This document shows, in pieces, positions 37,411 to 51,400 of a stretch of 64,000 nucleotides of DNA. Source of the stretch: Lycocorax pyrrhopterus obiensis (lineage: Eukaryota > Chordata > Aves > Passeriformes > Paradisaeidae); assembly GCA_014706295.1 (NCBI GenBank), contig JACSVZ010000002.1, positions 136,138,682 to 136,202,681 on the forward strand, written 5' to 3'. Below the pieces are notes generated by a model. That model ran no database searches. It saw only the letters and a list, made by a program, of their open reading frames with translations, and was not told where the DNA came from. A program made the translations under genes and the position numbers. Position 1 is the stretch's first letter; the number at the start of each line of letters is the position of its first letter.

Positions 37411-40400
37411 TTTTTTAAAAAAGGAAAAAAAAGAACTCTAAAATTATTTCTTATGTCAATTTGGAAAGAAATATAGGTTTCTTTCTATAATTAAACTAGG
37501 GTTGCAAATACAAAGAGCTAAAGGAAAATGAAGACAACAAAATAGTACAAACTGACAGTGGAAAAACACATGGTTGCTCCTAAGAGAATAAAAATAAGAA
37601 ATGAAGCACAGAATTACGAAAAACAGTATCAAATATGACTAGTGTAGCAAGACAGGGAATTTGCCATACCTCTTGCCAGAATTTACATCCTCTGTAAATT
37701 CCACAGGAGGCTAGACAAGCATAGATGCTGTCTGTCTCAAATTGGACACATTTGTGTTGTGAGTGGGGTTGGGCTTAAATCAACAGCATTTTCCTTTTAA
37801 CTAAACCCCTAAAATTATGACTGATAGCTATCTCTTGACCCACACAAAGTGAGTTGATAATCCAGTTCCCAGGGTACAGTTTTTTAACAGATTTGAAAAA
37901 AACCCATTAACTTATCACACTTTTCCACCTTTACTGCCAACATACACAAAACATTAAATGACTCAATATCATGCAGTTAGGAAAACACTTTTATCCTAGT
38001 AGTGGATAGTTGCAGTCTGGGTTTGAAAGGTATTTGCAATAATAATCTTCCACTCTACTTTCCCTTTGCTATTTTGGCTCATGTATTAAAATAAATAAAT
38101 AAAATAATCAGGCTTCAAGTCAGCTACTCAGGCACTTTCACTCAGAGACTGGAAATAAGTCATGCCTTGTGAGACACAGGCAAGCGCTAAGAATGCCACA
38201 GAAATTCCCAATAGGCTCCTGTATCACCAAAGGAAATTCTAATACAATGACTTGCTTTTTGTTTATTCATGGTCTGTTTCACTGACAAAAAAGAAGGGGC
38301 AAACAAGACCCCACCCAATAGTCATATTATGAAACTAACCTTTCTAGGGATTTACTTTAACAAATGGATTAGATACTGTTATATAAAGTATACTGAATAA
38401 ATTTCAACATCCTGCATATCTATATGGATATGTAAGACCCCATAAGTAAATTGTTCATCTCTTTTAAGTAGATAGCTTAAATAACTTAGAAATATCTAAT
38501 GCTAATGAGATGTGTCTGGAGGCCTTTTAAATTTCTGGTTACTTTAAATTCAAAAGCCTTGATAACATAAACAACTATCACATTTGTGTCTTAGCTGGAA
38601 TTACTGAACAGTAGTCACAAGAAGACAGTTTTCTGTTCACTTTTAATATACTCTATAACACGTCATGTTACGTATTCTTGCAAAATGTGATACCATAATT
38701 AATGAAATTGACAAAACTCTTAGGTCAAGAGTGGCTTTCACATTTCCTTGCCATTTTTGCAAGGAAAATGAGGCAAGAACTTTTCATTAAAAGTTTTCAG
38801 ACCACTGAGCTGTTCTTGCTTTCCAGTTACCTGAGAATTTGTTGCACCACCTCTTTTTCATCCACCATTGTCAGCAATCACACATGAAAAATTCAATGAC
38901 ACATGCAACCATAAGCGTAGCATTGATTATTTAGCTTTTTCTGTTATAATATTCAGCATGGGTATTAGCAAAATCTATCTCCGATTCCACTTCCTTTTCT
39001 TTTGGAGGAAAGACTTAAAAAAAATATTTATTTTTCAGGTTGTAGATGCTTTTCTTTTAATAATAAAAGTGAAGTAAAAGTAAGTAAAAGTAAGACTAAC
39101 ACTTTTTTTCCCCACTAATTTCTTACTGGAATATCTTACGGAAGAAATAAAGATAGACTTTTTCTCAGAGTGAAAAGAATTTCAATGAACGAAGTTTGTC
39201 TTTATTTCGGATTTAAGAGAGAAGAGTAGAAGTGCCCTGCATCATTGTGTTTAAATGTCAATGAACTACAAAAGCATTTTAAAACATGGAGTGTATGAGG
39301 CTTTCTCTGAAGATAAGTAACTGAAATGCCATTGGCAGATATGTCAAAGAACATTTCCATCAATACTTTGATCATGAAGTTTTCTCCAGTAGGAGTTTTA
39401 TCATTGTCTCTGCACTACCTAAAATTCTTGCATTTGGTATTTTGCCACTATGAAAATGTTTAAAAGCAATTCTAAAACATTATTACATGTCTTTGACATG
39501 AAAAAAACCTGTATTTCTATTTTCAACAAGAGCCTTTCACATTCTTTGAAAATGAAAAATGTCTTAAAAGAAACAAAATGAACAAAAAAAGAGAAAATCT
39601 GTTGAGAATGTACTGTGATAGTGAATTTCCAGGCAAAAAGAGAATTCAAGAAACAACCACATCCTGCTCCATATTCAAAGATGGAACAAGATCTTCAGAA
39701 TACAGTTTCAGTAATGACCTTAATGAACTCTTTCCTGAAATACAATTGTTAAAACAACTGAGAAAGTGTTTAAAAATTCTTTATATGTTAAGCAATTTGC
39801 TGCAAGATCCCAGAAAAAGAAGTCCACAAAGGTAGTTTAAAATTATTTTTCTCCTTACTTTCTCTGAATCACTCAGACAGAAAACAAATATTATAAGAGT
39901 CTATAAAATAATATTTTTATTGTTTATCTACAATAATGTCATTAATAACATTTTTAGAATTTTCAAAGAGTTTGTTATTTGCTAAACATGCTTTATTCCA
40001 TACAAATAAATTAATGTCCTGACAAAGAAGAGTCGCTAAAATACAGATAATCTAATTTAATTCTTAATTTAGGGTGCTGGATGTGTGCCATGTTTGATAA
40101 ATGAAGGGGGAACTGCACACTGTAGAAGTACACCAAATTTAAATTAAGTGGTACATGACGGAAACCACGAGGACTTTTGTTGATTTACCAAGATTCAATT
40201 GTTTATGAGCAAGCTGATAAAGACAGCAGGATTTTCCTTCTCTGTGGTCCTGGCTATTTAATTCATTGTGTCTGTTGATGCACTTTAACATGAAATGCCT
40301 CTATAAAAGCTAATTTGAAAGGGATTAATTTTGACAATTTACTTTTAGGTGGGCTAATTAGGTGAAAATAAATTTTCGTCTTCTCCCTCCAAAGGACATT

Positions 40401-40724
40401 GCTTGTGTGTCACTGTAAATTAAATTTGGATTCAACTGGGAACTGCTAAATTTTGTCTGGCTTTCTTTTTTCTGTGTCATTCAGCATATTTCACCTATAG
40501 GGAAAAAAGGTAATTATATTTTCTCAGTTATAGGTTTGGAGTTTTTTTAAGTAAATTATTATTATATTAATAAAGATTATGTGTGTTTAATGTAGTGAAT
40601 ATTCACATGACAGAAAAAGGAAATAATTTTCCACAGTATTTAAAATGGAATTCTGCTATAAGATTCTATGACATCTGAAACTTTAGAAAACTTCCACATA
40701 GTCATTTATAGTGAGGGAGAATGT
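37411..40724. other. Unique AT-rich non-coding DNA
   Basis: No known element is seen. There is an AATA microsatellite at about 38084-38104 and an AGTAAAAGTA repeat at about 39071-39093. A plus-strand open frame of 85 codons with ATG at 39578 has a polar start and a leucine-rich end and is not recognised. The 40060-40480 segment is discussed among the findings as possibly conserved. Confidence 0.5.
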
Positions 40725-40811
40725 AAAAAAAAAAAAAACACCACAACAAAACCCAAACCACCAAAACTCCCCCAAACCAAAACCGAAACAAAACACAAAA
40801 CCCTCAAACAG
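40725..40811. repeat. A-run followed by A/C-only low-complexity tract
   Basis: Fourteen A are followed by about 70 bases that are nearly all A or C, with motifs ACAAAACCC, CCAAACC and ACCAAAAC. Only a few T and G interrupt. The opposite strand is T/G-rich. Confidence 0.85.
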
Positions 40812-40849
40812 TCTCCAAACCAGCCCTGAAAATAAATTTGGGTTATTAC

Positions 40850-41236
40850 TACCATTCTCTACATAATCCATTCCTTCCCATAAATTCTCGCCTGCTATAA
40901 CCCCTGCTATCTAATACCGCTGCTGTGTCAAGGCTTTCTACTGCCCTAAGCCTAGATAAGCTACCAAGCACCGGCCAAGGGCTGTGTACAAGAAGGGCAC
41001 AGGCAAACTCCAGTGCTCTGTACAGTCGGGACATCTCAGGCTTTGAGTGCTGCTGCCTTGAGTCCTTGGGCTGTCCTTACACATCTTCTGTGAGTAGGTG
41101 CCTTACCAGCAGGGTGCATGCCACTGAACAGCAGAGTGGAGTTTTTGGTGGTCATGGCTCCTGCGTTGTTTCAACTTCTTTATCAGACAATAATTGCATG
41201 GAACATGTATTTGGAGACAAATTGAAAGAGGTCTAG
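40850..41236. other. GC-elevated block with overlapping open frames, unassigned
   Basis: This segment is clearly richer in G+C and in CpG than the flanks. The plus strand has a 103-codon frame (40925-41236) with many Ser, Cys and Leu; the minus strand has a 61-codon frame over 40849-41034. Neither product is recognised. There is no LTR terminus, CR1 block or poly-A tail. It may be an unrecognised repeat, an old processed gene piece, or a regulatory element. Confidence 0.3.
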
Positions 41237-44200
41237 CTCTTTTCAGTGATGCTTTGAATATGCTTTGTGGATTAGCCATACCTCAGAAACAAACAAAAAA
41301 ATAAAGATTAGACGTATCTAAAACTGAGTTCAGGTCATAATGCAGCATATCAAGAACTATGTATCTATAATTTTAGGCTTTTCTGCAGACTTTCAAGGTC
41401 TTAGAAAACCCTAAGATTGAATAAGAAAGACGTAAGTGGGCATTTTGCATCTGAGGCAAGTAAAAACTTTTTGTTCTTTCAACTTCTAAGAGAACACATT
41501 AGATCTAAATCTCAAACATTTTGATAAGAAAATAACTACTTTGCAACCCAACATGTTACATTAATTAGTTTCTTTGCGTGACATTTTTGATCTGTCCTAA
41601 AGCAAAGCCCAGAACCTTTTCTCGAATTCTGAAGTGTGCTGAAATGCTGATCCCTTAGTCAGGTCTAAAAAATAAACTATATCCAATAGAGTTTAGCAGA
41701 TCTACTTTATCATCAAGGCTTTTAGTGACTTTGAATCTATAGCCAAGAAAAGGACTGTCTGTATAATAGAACAGAATGCTCTATTATCTCAGCAAAAGTA
41801 GTTTTTCATATTTAAAGGGTATATTCCTCTGGCATTTAGGGCAATGCATTCTTTATTTCATATTTCAAAATGTTGCAACAACTTTCTTAAAATTCTACAC
41901 CACTGGCTACTTCCAAGCCTGGATATCTGTAACCTAAGCGGTCTCCTTTGATGTTTGGCATCTGAAAGCCCTGAGAATTCATGCTCTTTTTGGAACTTAG
42001 CTCATCTCTAAATCTCTGAGGAAAACCCATCTGGAGCTACCACTGCCAAATTTACTAAGCCGCTCACTTCAGATCAAACTCTGTGGCTTCCTTTAAATTC
42101 ACAGAATTAGCCATCAATGTTAGAACTTTCTAAAAAGCTAAATAAAACCAGCATTCTCTTAGATGCCCTAATGCTTCTAGCAGCAAAAACATTGACAATA
42201 AGGTCAGTTTGACTAAGTAGCTACTAGGAAATATCTTGCCCACAGAAATGTTTTATAATGAATTTTACCTGATTTTGATCAATGCAAAAAATTAAATTTT
42301 ACGCAAACTTAGTATCTTACGTTTCTCTGCAATCCTAAATGATGAAGGCCTCGTGACATGATCTTTAGGTCTTGACGTGAAAATTTCCCCTCCTTCCACC
42401 CCTAACATATCACACACACACATTTGACGAAAAAGGAAGCTTAATAAATTTTCCAGTCATCTGTTTAGCAGCATGCTTAATATAACGCAAAAAAATTCAA
42501 ATGGAGCACAGCAACTCATTAAACAGAGACATTTAAACACACTGAAACAAGTGTCTAAGACAAATTTAATACAACCATTTTCCTTCTTAGTCAAAAAATG
42601 CTTTTTCCTTCATTGTGTATTCACCAGGTTTCAGTGTCTTTTCAAATCCCATCCCAGGGAAACTTCTCTGTTCTTCCAAAGGTAAGCTGTGAGTATGCCA
42701 TTTACCACATGATCTTTCTCGGCTCACACTGATATGTTGTACCTGCAAACTGTGTAACTCTCCTTGGTTAACTACACTTTGACAATGAGCTGTTGTGCGA
42801 CAGAGATTGTCTTTAGTTGACTTTTGTCATTTGCTTAGTGTTTTAAGTCCTCAAGGTAGATATGGAAATCACAGATATAAAAAGTTTCTCATTCTTTATA
42901 ATTTTATAATAATTATTTTATAATCTACACTGTAATATATATATGAGAAGGAGTTATTACTCCTCAAGGAACTCCATGGCTATATATATAACATTAAGGT
43001 AAAATCTCTTAAATGGCAGCTTCACAGCATATAACAATGACTCAGAAGCAAACACATCTTGACAGAGTCAGAAATACTGCGTGTAACACTGGTGGCAATT
43101 TTTTATTTGGCAATAACAAATACAGCGTATTTAGAAGCTTGATTAGACATAGCGTATTGTCCTTCATAAAAGCAATATCCTCAGGGTGCACTGTGAAGGT
43201 CTGGCAAGATTGCCTTACCTTTAATAAACTTACAGTACACTCATAGTTCATCTTTTGTCTATTTACATTTTTGTCCATATTTCCAGTGGCACAGTGCCTG
43301 TAACAGATTTTTTTTTTCCATTTCAGTGCAAGATATCTGCCAAGACAATGTGCACTTAGATGGTTACTGTGCAAATATTTGAAAACCTTCCCCCTTTTCT
43401 GAAGAAGCTCTCTCCTTTGAGACTTCAGTGCCTCATTATTTCAGGTGCATCACTTCAGGACAATAGCTGATTTGCATAAGCCAAAAAAAATTACCTGGAT
43501 ACATAAGATGCAAAAAAGTAGATTTTGTATATTCATGCAGCTGTCAGTGGGGCAGAATATATTCTACTGGGCACATGGAAAACCCATTAAGAACAGTTGT
43601 GATATCAAAATACATGGAGCTCAAGACTGCAGTCATCTTAGGTTTGCAGCTGGCAAAGAGTGATATCAATTCAAATTTCCATATCAAGAAAAAGAACATA
43701 CATATGCAGACACAGATATTTACCTGACATATGTGATACGAGTTTAAACACATAAAAATATATTATAGTTTCCAGAAGATATTTTACATTTTTGTGAAAG
43801 ATGTAGATCTTGAGACTCAAGTTAGCAAGAGATGACGTGTATGAATGAATGATTTGGGCTTCGGGGAAGGATGTACATTTGGCCAGTCCTGACTAAAATT
43901 GTATAAAAGAGTCAAATGAAGCCTCCATCAAGGCTAAATTTATATTTACATTTTAACTGAATTGTGAAATAACTACTGGTATGCCACATTCCTACTCACA
44001 GACTAATACAGTTCCCTTCTCCCTCTTTGAATCTCACCTGAAATCTCACTTTATCATCAGTTTAGTTTGTTATGTTGAGAAGAAAAGCTCCACAGATCTT
44101 TCCTAACACAGCCAACTAAATGTGATTTTTTTGTCCCCCTCCTAAGAAGATGCCGCAGATATTGTACTAACTTACCCATGCTGGGTTGCATGAGCTCTCT

Positions 44201-47200
44201 GGATTTTTCTTTTCCTGAGCTATTTTAACCTGGTTTTAACCCCTCATCTTTTTTTTTTTTTTTTAAATGTGTTGACATGGGGATTCAGAAGGACACTGGA
44301 TAAGTGAAAGTAACACGAGGAAAAAGGGGGTTAAACTAAATAGATTTTTTTCATTTGTTTTGGTTTGTTTGTTAGGGTTTTTTCTCTTATTTTTTTTACA
44401 GTTTTAATTCTGTTATTGAAGAGTTTTTTCCTAAGTTCATTTGAACTGAGTGTTGTAACTGGAAATCACCTGCATTTTTCTTACTATTAATATTTTTTTT
44501 TGATTAAACTCTTTACACTTTAAGTAGACTGATAATATATTATTATCTCCACAGATAAGCTGTCACTCCTTTTATCTAGAAATAAATTGACCCTTTGGAT
44601 ATTCCTTATGATCGGCCAAAATGAGGCATACAAGCTTTCCCATTTTGTTATGGACTCTAAACAGACATGATAACCTGTTTTTTCATAGTAAAAGGACTGT
44701 AATGCCATACAGTAGTCATGTATAGGAAAGTACTCCGAAATTATATTAGGAATAGACCCGGTAGCATGTTGAAAACTCAGTATACCTGCAAAGCAAAATA
44801 CTGAATCAACTGAGTCTATTTATAGACTCCTTGTATTTTCTTCTCAAAATTGACCCAACTGCCACTACCGGTAGAGGCCAGTAGATTAATTGCTGGATTT
44901 GTTTTCTTGCACAAAATCCTCCCCTGACGGAGGAACTAGGTTTGTTAATTCAGATTTACCGCATGGAATTATTAATATACACCTACCTTTCAAATGTACA
45001 TTCATTTTAAATCAGACTGATACTGTGCTCAGTCCCAAAGCATCATTATATTTATGCTTTGGTTAGTTATGTCCCTCTGGAAACAATATAGTCACATAGC
45101 TCAATGCAGAATCATTTTCATATTCCATTTTGGTAATTCAGTATTACTGTGGATGGGTCACATCCTATTCTAAGCATATTCTTTTTTCCTGATTATATAA
45201 TAGCTGTGCAACTCTGCCACTTTACCCATGACAAATTAACCACAAGCATCATTAGATCAGGTATTAGTTTCATTTTCATCTGTATATTTCCTGAAGGTAT
45301 ATTCAAAATTACTTGAGTCAATGCCAGATTCAAATAACAACTCTAAGAAACCAAGGCGATACAAAAAAATTCAGAACCATGTGTTTGTTTGTAAAGATAT
45401 ATTTTTAATAACAAAGCCTGTCCTCTAGTCACTGAATTGGTCAGCCAGGGAAACCTCTGTTAAGTGCTAACTTCAGTATCAAGAATTAGTAGGAAAATTA
45501 AATTTTCCATTCCATTATGCAAGCAGAAATTTACAGCAGTCACTATTTAAAATGAAAAGGTGCAAGATGGAAAGATTATTTTGAATCACATTTCATCTTC
45601 CATTGAAAGCTGCATAGTCTGCACAACTGAAGTCACAAAACTCACTTTTTTTGCTGATTATGCGTTCAGTTATTCAGCAGTCTCAGAGCTTAGTCTTCCA
45701 TAATTTCTAGGGAATTCTGCCCTAGGAAGGGTGGAGGTGAAAAAAAAGTTATGCACATCTACATTATCTTAAAATATAATTTGCAAGAAAAAACATAATT
45801 TTAAAGATTCTCATTCCTTTTTAATGAATCCACATTTTCTATAAAACTTCACATCTGGTTTTGAAGGCAAATTTAGTTTGTAACCAATACACTATATGTG
45901 CAAATCTTTTTTCACCTAGTATTCCCAGTGCAGACCTCAGAAAAACATGTGAATCAAGAACTCAACTCAAGGTGATTTACAGCCTATATGATAGAAGATA
46001 ACTCTTTGGTTTAATAACATGGATATGCAACCCCCCAAAAAATTATATCAAAGTGACATGTCATCAACAGTTGAGAAAAACAATTTTAATTTGATTTTGT
46101 TTTAATTGAGCATATTTGCTCCATTTATTTAATAATAATTTAATGCTATTAAAGTTCCTCATTTGCATCTAGACTCTTCTATTAAAATCTAGCAGTAAAT
46201 CAGATGAAGTGAAGAATGTTGCTACAGGATAGAGGCATGAAGGCAATTCGCCATAAAAAGAGTTTTGTACATTTAAATTTCATGAAGTGGGGAAACTGAA
46301 CATCAGAGAAAAGCTACTAAAGTCATATCAAATTTCATCTTCCATTAAAAAAGCAAAGAACTTATTGCAAAATTATATCCCCAGATATGTTTACTTTTCT
46401 TGCCATTGTTGTCACTAAAATTAACAGTAAAGGAAAGTAGTGCCAATGTATTTGTTCACAGAATAGCTCTATTACAAAAAATTTGGAAGCTTATATATTT
46501 TTGCTATTTGACTCAAAAACTGTCAGGAAAATTTTTCTAAATCTACTTCAAAAGTTTATTTCCTGTGTTTCAAAATTAAATAATAACTTATGGTATCATT
46601 CTACTCTGGAAAACATATTTTTCAAAGTAGCATTTTAGAGCTTGCTAGTTTCTACGTTAAATGCAACCATATCTTAAAAATACTATTTGGCTTCTACCTT
46701 GTAGATTTCTATTTCTATTTCTAAAAATCCACAGTGTTAACATTATTACATGCATACTCCAATAACTGAACTGCTCTAGATGGCTTCATCAGCAACTGAG
46801 AGCAGTTGGTTGTTGACAAGACTGCTGGAATGCTGACAGTAATGGTTTCCAGAGTGGTCTTCCACAGGATGTGAAGACAAATCAGTTGCTATGAAGTTAT
46901 TTTTAACATCTGAATATGCAAGCAACGTTTCTGGGAGGAGAAAAAACAGATTAAAAAATCAGCCCTAGGAAAAAAAAAACCTACACAAAAAACATGTTTG
47001 AAATGTTTTCAAATATAAACTTTATATTGAAATCATACATTATGATACATATTAGAAGAACCCTGGGTAGTGTATAAGAGGAATGTTAGCAAGCTGTTGA
47101 ATAATTTTTATTTTAAAAATCATTCTCTGTAATAAAAAACATCCTTAAAAGTACCAAAAATATATTCTATGTAGGTTAATTCTGTTTTTCTTTTTTTTCT

Positions 47201-48055
47201 TGACAGGGAAAAATTATACTTTGAAAGGCAGCAGGGAACTACTGTTGCATACTTATAATTGCCCTGAGGTTTGATTCCTTTTTAATACATTCTGAAAAGT
47301 CAGAATGTTGATCTGTGCTTCAGTAAACCAATCCCATCCAAGTGTATGTCTTGTCAAGGGAGCAGAGAGGCTTCTTTTTCTGCATTCAGTCTTCAGATCA
47401 ACACTGAGTCTTCAAACTTTAGGTTTCTTCATTTATAAAGGCTGACAGATCTCAAACTTCAAGCAGACTAACACCTATTTGAAAAATGCCACAAATAATA
47501 TTCCAAAGAACAGCTAAAATTATGATAATTGATGAATGTAATTTCCCTCACCAGTCTAAATGTACAAACAAGAAAATCTTGTTCACAAAACACCAGCGAT
47601 TTCTGTACACTGGAAAACTATAGTCAAAAAAGATATTTTTTACCAATTTTAATAATAACTTCTCATTACTATCTCATGCTCATGCCATATTTCCAAAGAG
47701 AGCTACTTTTATAGAGGAAGAGCCCACACCATTCCTGTGCGTGGTTGAAGGTAGCTGGATGCTGCTTGTGTGCATTGAGGAGTGCTAAGCACAAGCACAA
47801 GGTTTTGCAAGAGAATAGCAGATGGCAAATGCAGTCATTCAAAGGGTTCATGCAGAAGCACCTCATGCTGCTATAGCTAATTTGGTAAGAAGATAATTAT
47901 GTATCCTGATTTTGGCATCTGTTTTCCTCAGCTTTTTCTGTTAGGTCACTCTAATCCAGGTCACAGCATGACCAGGCGTGGGCCATGCCTCAGGCATTAG
48001 AGGAAACATTTAGTACTTGTTTAGCAAAGCTTTAGAAAGTGGAAGACACTTGTCA
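41237..48055. other. Long unique AT-rich interval
   Basis: Nearly 7 kb without recognised elements. There is a T16 run at 44249-44264, T/G-rich sequence at 44350-44395, a TTTCTA repeat at about 46706-46727 and AT dinucleotide runs near 42.94-42.98 kb. The 110-codon minus-strand frame at 43042-43374 shows no motif. Confidence 0.55.
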
Positions 48056-48410
48056 CTAACCTGGTTGCGGTAGGTGGAGGGCTTTTCCTTCCACAAGGTA
48101 TGTCCTGCCAGGGTGCTGGCCATGATTCCCCCGAGATACAGCTCCTGCCACGTTGCAGCCTGATCCCACCCAGCCTTGGGACTCTGATCATGATCCTTGC
48201 CCACACACTGACATCCTGGCCTGGTTTCAGCCCATCCCCTCAGCTGCCCAGGTTTGTGTCTGACCCCAATTTCTCTCTCACTGGACCTGACCAGGACCCC
48301 AGCACTGGCCTCAACCTGCCCTATCCCCAGGCAGGTACCTTATGCCTTGGCTGGGGCTGCCCTAGGAAGCCTGCCCTGCTCCCTGCAACTGTTCTGTCCC
48401 CATTAGTCCT
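48056..48410. other. GC-rich, pyrimidine-biased block, unassigned
   Basis: This is the most abrupt compositional change in the window: about 350 bases with a clear majority of G+C, C-rich on the plus strand, between AT-rich flanks. It contains recurring short words such as CCTGACC, CTGGCCT and CCCCAG and a plus-strand open frame of 118 codons (48100-48456) rich in Pro and Leu. No LTR ends, TATA box or known blocks are recognisable. It is most likely an unrecognised LTR or satellite-like fragment. Confidence 0.35.
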
Positions 48411-51400
48411 GTTTCCAAAAAAACAATTTATGTATATCTACTGTGTCAGAAATTAAGAACATGTTTCTCAGAAAAAGGATGCAAAAATTCACCTGATCTA
48501 CTTTTGGAAATCTAGTTTATTATAATGTGCTGGTTTTGTGTAAATAAGTATGTTGTGAAGGATTATGTGGAATTATACAAACATAAAGTACAAGAAGATT
48601 CCAGAAGAAAATTTCTGAATATTCTGATTTTATTATTTATGCCTGAGAAAACCTAAAAATAAAATATAGTCTTTAATGTTTTCCTTTATTTTTCAGGACA
48701 GACAAGAGACAAAAATATAGCACTGTTTGAAGACAGATATTCAGAATTAAACAAAGTAATAGAAATAGAAAGATGTTTATTAATGAACAGCAAAGGACAG
48801 CAGGCTATGAGCACCAGGCTAATGGGTGTGAGGTTACAGCTGTGTAAAAAGCCAGTTTTCAGAAAGCAATGACTCTACAATGCTTTTCTTTCAGTCAATT
48901 TTTTTAAATTGTTCTGCTTGTTTTCAAAAAATAACAGCCTGAAGGAATATGCTTTACATTTTGCTGATCACCTAGCAAAACTCGGGCTTGTTTTGTTGGG
49001 GGTTTTTTCACTGTTGTATAGGCTCTCCTGAAATACAGGTAATTTTAAATTTAAAAATCCAAAGTAGTATTTTCCAGGGGGCAGTAAGAAATGTGGAACT
49101 GAAACTCACACCAAACTGATTTTTTCTTCTGTCCAGAGACAATGTCATGTTACAACTGTGTGTTATATCTGGTTTTTATGAGAAGTATGAGATAGAAAAC
49201 AAAATACCACTTCATACAATGCTGAGACATAGGACATACATTAATGCATGGAAGTACAGAGGTATCATACACACGAGATTTTTTTTATACACTTCTTTAT
49301 TTTATAGAAACACTTTTTCAACATTTTTTTCCTCAAACAAAATTAGTTTATTTTCTGGCTCATCAACATAAAAACCGCAAACCCCACAAACCAAGAAACC
49401 AACCCAAACCAGAACATGTAATTCTAAATAATGGAATGTGACAATAAAGTTACATGGCTAAAGCCTATGAATACTATATTACATCTGAGCACCTCCTGGG
49501 TGATAATGTGTCTCTGTTCATCATATAATTTAAATAACATGTGACATCTTTACACTTTGCCAAAGATGCCCATCCTCTCATTTCTCATTGAAGCACATGC
49601 ACATCTTTGGATGTGCCTTACAGGCCTGATTATTTCCTGAGGAGAAAGAAATCAAGAGTTCTTTTGGATATGTTTTTATGCCTCATTTAATTCTGTGCTA
49701 AATATCTGTAGGCTCTTAGTGACAGTGAAAGTAATGCACCAGGCCTGACAGAGAAAAGGATTCTGTCTTGTACTTTACAGCAGAGAAATATTAACTGAAA
49801 TTTTCAGGGTGCATGATTAAGACTCTTGTTCTGGTGGCCAAAGACAGGTTCTACCAAAAGTTAGATTCCTTTGAACACAGCAAATGAAAGTAAAAATGAT
49901 TTGGCATGAATCTGGCAAGCTAACACTTGAGAAAATAATTTTAATTACTATTATTTAAACAAAAATTTTAAGACTATTCATGATTCTTAGGTTAAATATA
50001 CCATACACAAAAGTGTGTCAGGGTAGATAATGCATTAGTAGCAAAAAAGAAAACTAACAGTGTTAGCAGGAGCCCTTTTGGTTTGAAAATGTAACCTATA
50101 GGCTACAGTTCTTGCTATTGTTGCCATTATGACATACAATTGCTGGGCAGTACAGGAAATAATTACAGGTATCATCAGGAGAAAGATTGCTTATACATTT
50201 TAAGAAAGGTATCTCAACCCTATTAGAGATCATTTACAGAGCTTTTTGAAGATCCAAAAACCGGTCTGTGCTCAACCCTGTTCTGCCCCCTGAAATTTTT
50301 ATTGTGCCAGCCATGTTATGGTTAGCCTGATGCTAATTATTGATTATTACATAAAGGGCATTCCAAATTTGGGACTGAATTTATAAGGCACTATAAGATT
50401 GTTTATGGTGTTAATGGCTAATGATGACGTTGCACTGTTTAAACGGAGAAGCAACACTTGCACTGAATTTGTTAAATGTATCTCTGAGTTATATTTGTTA
50501 AATATATCTCTGAGTTTTTCATTCAATAACTCAGTACAGTTGGTTTTTGAGCTATATTTTGACTACAGTTTTTGACATTTTGAATCTCCTTTGCATGCTA
50601 CAGCTTCATTTTCAATGTTCAGTATTGGTCATACATTTACTAAAACCTGGAATTATTTGGAAGCTTTACAGATCACTTGATCTTTTAATAACTTAATATC
50701 AGGACAGAGCTTAGCATTGCTTTTGCTTGAGGTCTCATGACCTTTTCAAAGATCTTTCTTCCTCTCTGCCTGCCTTTCTATTATTTTATGTGAACCGTAT
50801 AAAACCAAATATGAGCAAGTACTTGAAGCTAGTTGCAAGCTATAATTCACTAGCTGGGTGAATATTTCCATTTAAAATGAATACATGTAACTTCTTTCAG
50901 AGTTGTGTCTAGACTTTTAAAAACTATGGGGAAGTTTTTCAAACAAGTAAAAAATTAATCCAGGCAGAATATCCTTAAGTCTAAGTGAAGGAGCCATGCC
51001 ACAATTAGCCTTTGTTTCTATACAGCTGCTATACTCTGAGTCACATTGAAGTGACTGGATTCTGAGCTTTACTCTTTCAAAATTGCCTCAGTTTTGTCAG
51101 TGGGCTTTGTCTCTAGCAGCAATAAATATTTTCCTTTTTTTGGTCAGAAGTAAGGTAGACAAGCTTTTTTTTTTGTGGACTCCATTCATATTGCCAATGT
51201 AGGGGTTTTTTTTCATTCTGGTTCTTATTCTTTTTCTATCTTGTTTTCTCTTCCCCTCACCTGTACCTCGTGTATATACAAAAACCAGGAAAGAATGCAT
51301 TGCTAAATCTTCTGCTGCTTTTAATGGCTGCTTTTCTACTTACTGAGTAGTTTTGACTGTCTTCCAGGGACTGCAGCGAGAACCAAAGCATAACCATTGT

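Noticed and set aside
43042..43374. 110-codon minus-strand frame
   Set aside because: No motif, no clear splice context, and AT-rich codon use as expected by chance.
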